DNA of 10,000 nt from Botryococcus braunii (taxonomy: Eukaryota; Chlorophyta; Trebouxiophyceae), in the NCBI GenBank assembly GCA_002005505.1, contig KV908430.1, positions 337,738-347,737 of the forward strand, read 5' to 3'. The notes under the pieces are model-generated. The model did not search any database, was not told the origin of the DNA, and worked only from the letters and a program-made list of their open reading frames with translations. Position numbers and translations under genes: made by a program. Within the stretch, counting starts at the first letter, position 1. Every line of letters starts with the position of its first letter. Below, in pieces: positions 1 through 9,674 of this stretch.

Positions 1-219
1 ATTGCTGCAGCCTGGGCTGCACATTCCCACATCCCCAAAGGTTCAAAGGTTTCGGAGGTTTTTCTGAACGTCCTTCTTTGCGATGCCCCTGTGTTACACT
101 TCTACAAGACAAGATGTCTGACCACAGGCACATTTATTCAGACGCTGGATGAAGGAGGAAGGAGGACTAGCAGCACATCGATCCGCAGTTACATTGTGGG
201 CTTCCCCGACTTTCCATGA
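1..219 (+). CDS. Unidentified open frame entering from the window edge (possible 3' exon)
   Basis: From base 1 the first + frame is open for 72 codons and stops at TGA 217-219. It has no ATG of its own because it starts outside the window. Its composition is protein-like (for example VSEVFLNVLLCDAPVLHFYK, later IRSYIVGFPDFP), with no low-complexity bias. I do not recognise the family. A frame this long has only a few percent chance per frame at random. The opposite strand also has an overlapping 91-codon frame (94-369). It could be a terminal exon, a transposon fragment or chance. Confidence 0.25.
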   Translation: MAAAWAAHSHIPKGSKVSEVFLNVLLCDAPVLHFYKTRCLTTGTFIQTLDEGGRRTSSTSIRSYIVGFPDFP

Positions 220-487
220 ACGTGGTAAGCAGCACACCATAAGGGACATTGTGCTGTTGTACATACTACATGTAATTAATTTTATCGTTAAAACAATACG
301 TTGAGAATATATATGTGGGTTTTGTCGTTTTCGAAGAGGTCTTCCTGCACCGGCCATCCGATTGGACACATGCCGTCCCCCAGATCAACACTTATGGACA
401 CCCACACGTGGGAAGGAACTAATATACAATTAATAATCTATTAAAGAATTAAATGATTATTGGGTTTTATATGGAGAAGTTTCTGCG

Positions 488-567
488 TGGTCAGTTGTGT
501 AAGACAGGATAACACATAACTGTAACAGCGACTAGGACCGGGTTCGAATCGGCTAAGTGCTCCGGTC
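488..567 (+). other. tRNA-like box A/box B pair, possible SINE relic
   Basis: GGTTCGAATCG at 541-551 matches the RNA polymerase III box B consensus except at its last base. A weak box A-like TGGTCAGTTGTG starts at 488. No cloverleaf can be drawn: the T-stem does not pair. An intact tRNA gene is therefore excluded, but a diverged tRNA-derived SINE head remains possible. GACCGG (536-541) and CCGGTC (562-567) form a 6-bp inverted repeat around box B. Confidence 0.2.
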
Positions 568-1300
568 GGATCCGTGTTATCATGGTCCTTCTGGATAAGG
601 TCTCGTGGAAAGTGCAGTAAGGCAAGTGTGCCTGGTAGTAGCGCAGCTCAAGGGACGTGTCCCTAGTCGGCGCAACAAGGATACAGATTGTAAGGTATTC
701 TGTGCAAGCTTAATGTAATGTTCCGTTTCATTTCCTGAACCCTCTAATGGCACTATTCTTACAGAAACAGTAACTTCTGCATTAGCTCTACTTATGAGCT
801 TAATTTTTAGGCGCTAATAATATACATACAAGTACTACTACTGAGGCCAGTGATCTTGGTAAACTTAGGACTCAAAATAATACACATATCAAGGCCAGAG
901 TTCATTCTGCAGTCTCCAAGTGAAATCGCATAAAATACAACACTAGTACATTTTTAAAAGGACTAGCCGTTCATTTTTAGGCCATAAAAATTATATTGCA
1001 ATGGATGCACTGGGGGGATACTAGGTACTACTCTAAGAAATTTTCAGAATGGGTAGCACCATTCAATCACGGACGATCACTTTAACAACAAGACTTGTTA
1101 GCCTTGAAGGGTTCACAGTGTGTTGAATCCTTGGACAACATATGTATGGGCTAGACATATGCAAAACAATGGTTTGTACAGCCCAAAGTGAAGTGCATGC
1201 ATGCTCCCATAAAAAAAGGAAATCTGGCAGAGTTGAAGCCGTCCATGTTGCAGGGAGGAAAAAGTCTCTCTTTACATGTACCCACAGACCCCTCTTTGTT
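568..1300. other. Intergenic, no gene seen
   Basis: It is AT-rich beyond about 700, with frequent stops in all frames. Short open frames at the right end overlap the microsatellite. I see nothing that can be annotated. Confidence 0.6.
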
Positions 1301-1383
1301 TTTGTGTGTGTGTGTGGGGGGGGGGGGAGGGGGTAGGTGGGTGCTTGCGTGTCTATGCGCGCGCGTGTGTATGTGGTGTGTGC

Positions 1384-1439
<56 letters not shown>

Positions 1440-1558
1440 ATGCGCACGTGTTTGTGTGTGTGTGTGTGTGTGTGTGCATGTGTGTGTGTGCATGTGTGTG
1501 TGTGTGCATGTGTATGTGTGTGTGTGTGTGTGTGTTATTGAGTGTGTGTGTGTGTGTG

Positions 1559-1601
<43 letters not shown>

Positions 1602-1648
1602 ATGCGCACGTGTTTGAGAGTGTGTGTGTTTGTGTGTGTGTGTGTGTG

Positions 1649-1731
<83 letters not shown>
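1301..1731. repeat. Compound (TG)n microsatellite with preceding G-run
   Basis: It starts with a short TG stretch, a run of 12 G (1316-1327) and further G blocks to 1341. It then becomes almost continuous TG dinucleotides with sparse CATG, CGCACG and TATG interruptions to 1731. Long open frames of alternating Val-Cys or Thr-His across this region are artefacts of the repeat, not genes. Confidence 0.97.
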
Positions 1732-1732
<1 letters not shown>

Positions 1733-1739
1733 GCAACTG

Positions 1740-2569
1740 TCTGTTGGGGGATGGGTAAGCATCACAACTTAGTCTCCTATTCTAGCACTTCACTGCCCTG
1801 GAGTGAGGCCTGCACCTTGACATGTACATCTGGCGTGGTGAATCATCTGTCACTTCTGATGGTTGAAACATAATCTCTATGCCAGTCATGGATCCTGAGA
1901 CATATGGAAACCAGGTACGTTGTTCAGAGAGTTTCAGCAGACTTATTAGGTTGGTTGCTGATCCAACTAGGCCAGTTGCTTATGCATCCCAACAAAAACG
2001 TGGCAGTGAAAGTATTGTGTATGCGGTCTTAGTGCCAAAAAGGAACATATTAGCTTTGGTGGATAGCATTTTGATACATTGTCAAGCTTAAAGAAGTCCA
2101 AGGACCCTCTGTTTGAAGTGGTCAGTGCATGCAACCAACCTACTTTGCATATCGAGTGCATGGGAAGTAGCTGGTTTGGTGCTGTATTGTCAGGAAACCT
2201 CGGAGCATCAGCACATTCTTCTGAGCCCATCCTTCTCTGAAGACTTGCTTGGAGATGGATTAACAGAATGGTACGCGGATTTAACAAAGTTATGGAAGAT
2301 TGCCGGATTCCCAACAGTATTTCCGTTTCTTGCACCGGTGTGCCGTTCCTTGAAATGTGTAAGCAGCGATGAGAGCAAATGGTATACTAATGGAATTTGC
2401 CTGTGATCAAGAATTGTGCTACGAAACTCTGATCTGAGCATATTGTAGGTTAAACGACCTTGCCGGCTGTGAGGAGTGTCACTTATTGGACCTCGAGACC
2501 TGTAGAGAAAGAGTATCAGTCCACAAGGCACTATATGTGACCCAGGCACGGTCTGATACTCTCTGCAAT

Positions 2570-2570
<1 letters not shown>
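1740..2570. other. Intergenic or intronic, no recognisable gene
   Basis: Two short + frames (1879-2091 and 2113-2406) and overlapping - frames exist, none with family character. A consensus donor (ACCAG|GTACGT) occurs at 1914/1915 after a short ATG-started frame, which might mark an exon end. No partner exon was identified. Confidence 0.45.

Positions 2571-2605
<35 letters not shown>
2571..2605. repeat. A35 homopolymer tract
   Basis: Thirty-five consecutive A on the + strand follow TGCAATC and precede GTTAACTGGG. It could be the tail of a retroposed copy inserted in + orientation. I could not find a convincing flanking target-site duplication or a known SINE body upstream. Confidence 0.95.
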
Positions 2606-2608
<3 letters not shown>

Positions 2609-3180
2609 AACTGGGATGATACAACTGGATCTTCATACCCTGCATGGAGATGGGCAAAGGGATTGGCATATGATATACTCAATGAATGTACATTATTTTG
2701 TAGCATGTGCTTAAAAGTTTCATCAGCTTTTTAGTCAAAGAAAGTGAAAGCCTTAAGAAACTGCAAATATCTGGAGATCCAGGCGGGAAAACCAAGCAGA
2801 TAATTTAATAAAGACTGTAAACTGATGTCAATCCCCGACTACGTCCCAAAGCATAGTGTGCAACCACATGTGCATTCAAGGATCATGCAAGCCAACCTAT
2901 CTACGTGCAATGACTGTGGGAGGGCTTCCTATTTTCATCACTATTAGCATTTTAGCCATCCCCTGACTTACCAGTTTGAGGTGTGGTTAGGCACCTGCAT
3001 TGCACAACCTTAGTACATGCAGGATTTCAGCATACAACCATTAAGTCGCAGATAATAGATCCAGGTGAACGACAAATCTAGCATACACAAGTCACAACAC
3101 AAGTTGGAAAGCAACTAATAGGTACTGTGCACTTCTTGTCTTTGTGGAAGTCAGACGCACTGATGAAGAAACAGTGGTAG
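2606..3180. other. Intergenic, nothing seen
   Basis: No reading frame of note, no RNA gene motif and no clear repeat were found. Confidence 0.55.
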
Positions 3181-3191
3181 TTACATGATCG

Positions 3192-3386
3192 TTGATACAA
3201 TGCAGGCGAGCACGGATGAGCACACCTCTCGCGTCTTTCCGCCTGTGCCACCAGGAATTTGCAATGAGGATTCTGGGGTGGAGCTCAGCAAGGGCTTTGT
3301 TGGGAATGACTGCTGGGCGCCTTGCTGCAAAACGTTTGTCAGCCGAGGCGGCAGCGAGCTCAACCCAAGCAGGAGAAAACCTCCTG
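3192..3386 (+). CDS. Weak candidate first exon with presequence-like N-terminus
   Basis: The frame starting at ATG 3192 (or 3216) is rich in Ala, Arg, Ser and Leu and poor in acidic residues, for example ILGWSSARALLGMTAGRLAA, then KRLSAEAAASS. That is how mitochondrial or plastid targeting presequences look. It ends at a good donor, CCT|GTAAGC (intron would begin at 3385). However, the same ~200 bases are open in two + frames and one - frame, which weakens the case. I could not find a following exon with matching phase. Product unknown. Confidence 0.2.
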
Positions 3387-3399
3387 TAAGCCTTTGAAG

Positions 3400-5368
3400 C
3401 ACGAGGTCACACTCAATTCACGTGCCCCACCTCTCATCAGCAACCTCAACCCAACCCAAAGATTCCATTTCGACAGTCCACTGCTGGGTCATGTTTTGAT
3501 TGCATGAGTGATGGTCAGGAGGCCAGAGGAACGAATATCAGGCATCATACTCTGAAAGGTGTTTTCTAAGAAATCAGATTATGGCCAAGGTACCATTGTG
3601 TGTTCTATTGCTGGGAAAGACTGTCTTTGACATATAGTCTCCTCATCTAAAGAGTCTTTTTCACACGGCTTATTCGGTTCGAAACGAATCCATCTGTTCC
3701 CTTATTGGAAAATCAAGGAACATGACCATAGCTTGATCATGATTACTATTGGTACTCTCTCGCTGTAAGATACAGTACTCCATCGATGTAAAACAAACAG
3801 GTCCTATGCGGCTGCGCCGCCATGATGATCGTAAACGGAGCGTCACGGTTAGTCATAACGGCAATTGCATATGTTCATGTTTGGGTTGAGATTCCATGTC
3901 TGGTGATTTTATTGATAGTGAATCTGAATTGCACAGGTCTGCTCCCCAGCCCGCGATGGGAGCATGCACATGCGAAATTGGCACCCCACTGCCAAGCTGC
4001 GTGTTTGCTTATTGAAGTTATCACAGTTCCGACACCAAAAGCAGCAATCAAGCAAGGAGATGACATGCAAAACACAACCCTCGGGGTTGTTTGAGGACAT
4101 GGGAGACGATATTCTTTCTGCATGGGCGTGTGCATGACAGAAAGTTTGCATCAGGCAAGGGAATTAGAACACTTAGGCCCTGTCATTCTAACCCTCTCAA
4201 GACTGCAGAGTGAAAATCTACAATGTTTGCAGCACGGTACAACCATTGCGATTCGACCCAAGATATGACTGTCCCAGAAGCAGAAGGGGATATTCTCGAT
4301 CCCGCATCATAGCAGTTTGGCCCCCTGGACCTGGAGCATTTTGGACTCATGGTAGGTTAGATATCGCTTTTCAATCTTATACCTTCGCTTGTTTACATTT
4401 TGAGACCTTTGTTGCAAATTGCAAACACAGCACGTATGGTCTTCTTAGTCTGTGGATCTGCAATCTCGTTTTATTCAAGGTCATCAGCAATAGCTGCTTT
4501 TCTGCCCTTAATGTTTCATGCACGAATATTTGGGGCTCAGCTGTTATGGGCATTGTGACAGCTTTGAAGAAACGTGGAACAGGAAGGAACTTTTGGTGTA
4601 ATGGCTAATGTTGTAACTTTTCTACTTGTTCCTGGGTGCCAACTGTAGCCTGGAGATGACGCTAAGCACAGGGGACTCCAGGTGTGGAAAAATCTGGAAT
4701 GTGCAAGACGGCAATATTGTAAAGTTTGCCCGGTCGAGAGTCATGAACTGTCAATGCTAGGAAGGGCATCCACATGGTTGGCATGTACACATCCTGGCAT
4801 GTACACAGGAATGTAGCTGTGGTGGACATACTTGCGAAGCAAATGGACGCAGATTCTTTTGGCTACGAGCTGACCTTGGACTCGACCAGAAATTTCCTGT
4901 TGATCAAATGCGGATGACTTTTGCTGTGGTTACTCCAGAGGCAGTGGATCAAGTACGACGTTGACAGAGAACCATTAGACAATGTCTCTCAGGCTTGTCA
5001 TTCTGGCGACGGGCCATCGGTAGGCTTATGCCTAATCAGCCTAGGCCTATACTGTTTGGCCGCATGTGCCTTGCCCTTGTGACCAAGGTCACGGCATTTT
5101 CATGCATTCAAATTCCTCAATTCAAGGCAGTAAGCCTGGCGGAACAGAATATTTTTATACGTAAGACATATTGATGAGGTGTATACCTCATTCAAACCAA
5201 GATGGCCACGAGATCTTGAACGTCCGGAGTTTTGTAGGCTGCTGAATGATATGTGACGTGCTAGATGCCATGCCTTGATCAAGAGAAGTACAGGGCTTTT
5301 ATTCATTGGTTTTTCACCGCGTTGTAACTGCTGGCAAGCCATCTCACCCAATTTACTCAATTTCACAT
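3400..5368. other. Intergenic or intronic, no confident gene
   Basis: Scattered frames of 80-132 codons (for example 3822-4094 and 4210-4608 on +) show no domain I recognise and are stop-bounded at near-chance length. Small symmetric elements occur: a near-palindrome at 3672-3689 (16 of 18 bases symmetric around TTCGAA) and GTGACC-AA-GGTCAC at 5079-5092. Coding exons lacking family motifs could be hidden here. Confidence 0.45.
4779..4807. repeat. Short tandem duplication, 13-base units, 16-base period
   Basis: TGGCATGTACACA occurs at 4779-4791 and again at 4795-4807, separated by TCC. This is a local duplication with no evident function. Confidence 0.9.
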
Positions 5369-5390
5369 ATACTTATACCGGCATAAGTAT
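5369..5390. repeat. Imperfect palindrome, left member of an abutting pair
   Basis: Arms ATACTTAT (5369-5376) and ATAAGTAT (5383-5390) are perfect inverted copies around the 6-base centre ACCGGC. It shares its last five bases with the next palindrome and could form a hairpin or be a dyad binding site. Confidence 0.8.
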
Positions 5391-5407
5391 GATGGTACCA
5401 TCATACT
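5386..5407. repeat. Perfect 22-bp palindrome
   Basis: AGTATGATGGT is followed immediately by its exact reverse complement, centred on GGTACC (5394-5399). There is no spacer. It lies about 80 bases upstream of the recognisable LINE remnant. Function unknown. Confidence 0.9.
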
Positions 5408-5488
5408 CCCCCCCACCCCTCCCTACCTCATCCTCCCTGGAATGGGTTGCATGTCTCTCCTCGCTTGTGTCCATCTGATTTGGCTCAG

Positions 5489-5852
5489 CTTTGTACATAC
5501 TCTAAATGGTTTGCTAGCGCTATAGCTCGGCTCGAGATGCTCGGTCTTGGCTATTGTTTATGTATGAGAGTTTCTAAGCTGCGTGTCTTTCACCGCTTTC
5601 GCATGGGGTTCCACAATCTCCATATTGGTGCGAGTCGACGTTCTGGGATTCCACATTCTCAACGTTTTTGTGATAGGTATAAGGTTGGTGTGGTTGGTGA
5701 TGAGCATCACCTCGTTTTTTCTTGTTTTGATCTTCAGCATTCGGGACCGTTATTTCCATCTTTTTCGTTCTACTTCTCGGTCACTCCTCGAGTCCATGTG
5801 GCAACCAGAGCTTTCGTCTGTTGTCAACTTCTTATATGAGCGTTTTCAAATT
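5489..5852 (+). pseudogene. Decayed LINE (non-LTR retrotransposon) reverse-transcriptase C-terminus
   Basis: Frame 1 (5489 to about 5738) reads TYSKWFA, then RVFHRFRMGFHNLHIG, IPHSQRFC and GDEHHLVFSC. This is the layout of the C-terminal zinc-finger tail of plant/algal LINE ORF2 proteins ('RFRMG.H.LP...G...IPR..R.C..C...vgDE.HlvFeC'). The match then moves to another frame at 5739-5852: IRDRYFHLF followed by MWQPELSSVVNFLYERF, the usual continuation of the same domain. The junction near 5738 is best explained by a loss of about two bases. The second zinc-ligand Cys is Tyr (codon TAT, 5678-5680). No endonuclease or polymerase palm domain is visible upstream, so this is a 5'-truncated or eroded fragment, certainly non-functional. 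The family match is from memory, not a search. Confidence 0.7.
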
Positions 5853-6769
<917 letters not shown>

Positions 6770-6849
6770 GTGTTTAACACTCCTCCCCCCTTTTGCCTAG
6801 GGCCCCTAGATTTCACGTACGCCCAAGCAAGATTTCTGGTGTGCGGTTA

Positions 6850-7129
6850 AGATAGGCTTTACTCTTGTTTATAAGCCACAACGCCAACTGTTTAGGGTCT
6901 GTGTGCAAATCCGGTAGTGGTGGGAGTACATCACTGTACATCACTTTTCCAATATCGATATCATCTTAGAGCAGAAAATTCTGGACCTTGCTAGTTACGC
7001 TGTCATCCTAGGCCTGTAAGTGAATCACGATCAGCTTATCGTGGCGTAGCCCATGAAGTTGCTCCCCAGCGCTGTCGATGCGCGTCTGACAAAATGTGAT
7101 AGAGCTTCTATACTGGAAGCTGTCTGAAC
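6850..7129. other. Intergenic upstream of the P450, nothing seen
   Basis: No coding potential or RNA motif is visible. It may be distal promoter sequence of the P450. Confidence 0.5.
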
Positions 7130-7345
7130 TGATGTACGTGACAATCCGCGCTTCCGCATTCCGGGTACAAATGTCGTTGCGCGGACCCAACCGATCAGGA
7201 AATCACCCAGAAGCGGGGAGTACATCGCACGCAGCAACTGACGTCTGCAACTTGCGTCACAGCAGCAGCCCGCAGCCGCAGCAGAACGACGCTTGACGCG
7301 CTGTAGTCCGGAAGCGCGTTCTTCTATTCAAAATGATATGAGTCA
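7130..7345 (+). promoter_or_regulatory. CpG-richer stretch with bZIP-type motifs upstream of the P450
   Basis: Between about 7130 and 7320 the sequence becomes visibly richer in CG dinucleotides than its surroundings. It contains TGACGTC (7239-7245), GCGTCAC (7254-7260) and TGAGTCA (7339-7345). These cores are bound by bZIP factors (CRE/TGA and AP-1/GCN4 types) in other eukaryotes. It sits 125-340 bases before the P450 start codon, so a promoter or 5' UTR is plausible. No convincing TATA box or transcription start can be placed, and short motifs occur by chance. Confidence 0.3.
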
Positions 7346-7469
7346 CCAAATCGCAATCATCCGGTAGTTTAGCAGCACGTTCTCTAAGCGCATATGTTTC
7401 GATAGGCTAGCCCTATTACAAACTCAGAGAATTTGACTTGGGACCATTTCGTTTCTCATCTTCCATACA

Positions 7470-7793
7470 ATGCACAACTTACCTGCATCCGACAATCAGC
7501 TCACCCCACAAGCCAAGGTTACTGAAATGCTCCTGAAACTTTCATTTAAAAATATTAAAGCTTCTTTATTTCTGGCGTCAGCACTGATCGTCATTTGGAT
7601 TTGTATATCCGTTTTTCGCGCACTCTCCGCATGGTTTCGAGTAGAGAGAGCCTTGCGAAAAAGTGGAATACCTTCAGGACCTCCATTTTTTGCTGCTTTA
7701 GAGGCTGCAAAATCTGAAAAACCTCATAGAACTGTTACACAATGGGTTAAAGAGTTCGGTCCACTCTTTTGGTTTCATCTGGGTCCCTTCCAG
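7470..7793 (+). other. P450 exon 1 (start codon, membrane anchor, hinge, first beta strand)
   Basis: It encodes 108 whole codons and ends at a consensus donor CAG|GTGAGT (intron begins at 7794), phase 0. The same frame runs on to a stop at 7935-7937, but the residues after Gln108 lose P450 character. The conserved text resumes exactly at 8022, so the read-through is intron. Confidence 0.9.
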
Positions 7794-9590
7794 GTGAGTG
7801 AACTGGCCCAAATTGGCTTGTCATCCAGCAGTCATCCATCTGTCTTTGCCTTCCCCTCATCACGATTCCAATGGAACTTTTTGATACGATTTGAAGCATA
7901 CAACAGAACGTTCTACCCAAAGCTGTCAGTTTCCTAAGAAAGATCCACATACATATTCAAACCAGACACACCACATGCTCCAGACCCCTTGTTTTGACAG
8001 TTTTTCTTAATTCGGGGACAGGTTCTGATGGTCACGGATCCTGCTCTCGTGACGGAAGTCTGCCAAAGGCCAGGGGGTTATGATAAGCCAAAGTTTGGTT
8101 TTGATAGTGTTTCACAGGTGAGGAGGCCTATTAGCCAAAGAATTTCCAGAGTTTTTCAAAAGTTCTGTTGAAAAGTACAGATACATCCCAGCAATGTGAC
8201 ACAAGATAGCAGAGGTCCCTCCATTGTCAGTGGACCAGAGCAACTTCGCGAGTGACTATGGTACATCCGTACAAGGTCAGGATATGTTTTAGGCAGAGAG
8301 GGGGGGGGGGCAGGTTGGGTGGAAGCCAAACACCGAACCTATACATTCCTGTAACATTTGAAACGTCTTCCTGTTGGCATCGACCTAACATGAACAGTTC
8401 ATGACTTGCACCATCTGCATCTACATGCGATTTACTCACCTGCAGCACCTTGGGGATTCCTTTTGATTTCAAATGCAACTACCACCTCAGACTTTCATGT
8501 CAGACCAACCAGATCTGATGGTGATTGACAGTCAAGGGTTTACACCACTTGTTTATGTCCTTATATAACTCCCACTCTCGTTTGACAATCTCCCTTCTTC
8601 AAGATCAAGATCAATACTGCCGAGTGAGGAGGAAACCTCAGGGCAACCAGTCTGTAAGGCCTATGTAAGACAGCATACTGTATCAATGGGCGTGCAGAGC
8701 CTGCCAACTAGTTGGGCAACTATTGTCAAATGTCATAGAAATTCAAACAAATTGTCCCTGATGTGTGAGGGCCCTCATAGATATGCAGTGACAAGGGGCA
8801 CCCGAACCTCGCAACTGCAGCAGACAGTGAGCATTATCGCCGCATACGAAAGGCTATGGTGCCGGCATTCAGCACAGCTCGGCTCAAGTGCGTGTCTCAG
8901 ATTCAGGGGCCAGCTCAGTATTTTAGGAGCGGAGGGGGAGGTGTCAGGATATAGGTATAATGACTGGTTAAATGCCCCATTAATAACCCCTTGTCTCATG
9001 TACAAGGTATTTGGACCTTGACCGCTGTGTCTAGGACTCTATCTGAAGCGGTGCACCTGAAGGGTTGCTGTGCTACTGTTACACCATGTTTCCTTTTCCA
9101 GCTTTCTTAAGGAATTCTAGGTGTGTACAACATTTAACACACTCTAAGTGTTTCTGAGTGTAGTTCCTTTCACCATACATCTTCATGTGCATGTGGTAAC
9201 TATCTCTTAACATCCATGGAGGCTCTGATATGTTTTTGTTACGACCATTACAGAAATTTCAAGCCATTAGGCTTCCTTCTTTAGACCAATCTGTCAGGTT
9301 CTGCTATGTCCCTGGTTCATGGGGATGGGCTTTGCCAAGTGGCATTTGCAGTTCGAGCCACCCACTCCAGATCAATACAATTACACAGATAGAGAATGAG
9401 TGAGATAGAGTTATTGGCCTCGAGCTACTTGGAAGAACGACTCAAAATTGAGGTTGATTATCTTATGTGAAGCTAGCATTTTTGTGTCAAACTAATGCTG
9501 CCTTGGTATTAAAGATTTCTGGAGTCCAAGCTCCTGCCAGTATGCATGTGTGCACATTCATTCCTGCGTGCCCGCGCACACGTGTTGACA

Positions 9591-9674
<84 letters not shown>

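Noticed and set aside
1063..1873. Many long Thr-His / Val-Cys open frames on both strands
   Set aside because: They are translations of the (TG)n array, which lacks stop codons in every frame.
3672..3690. Box B-like GGTTCGAAACG
   Set aside because: It mismatches the consensus, has no box A upstream, and is better described as part of an imperfect palindrome.
4640..4760. WD40-like KIWNVQDGNIVK segment
   Set aside because: It is one short motif in a frame of modest length with no second repeat or splice support, so it is probably chance.
8225..8275. Possible extra P450 exon ending CAA|GGT near 8273
   Set aside because: The residues have no clear P450 character, and exon 2 already joins exon 3 in phase with continuous family motifs.
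8686..9021. 111-codon + frame inside the P450 gene
   Set aside because: It is a decoy in the wrong frame. The true P450 exon 3 (8781-8887) lies inside it in another frame.
9100..9120. Strong-looking acceptor TTTCCTTTTCCAG in P450 intron 3
   Set aside because: The sequence after it hits a stop almost at once in the required phase and shows no P450 residues.
9306..9365. tRNA-like box A and box B near 9313 and 9351
   Set aside because: Spacing is about 7 bases too short, and neither the T-stem nor the acceptor stem pairs.
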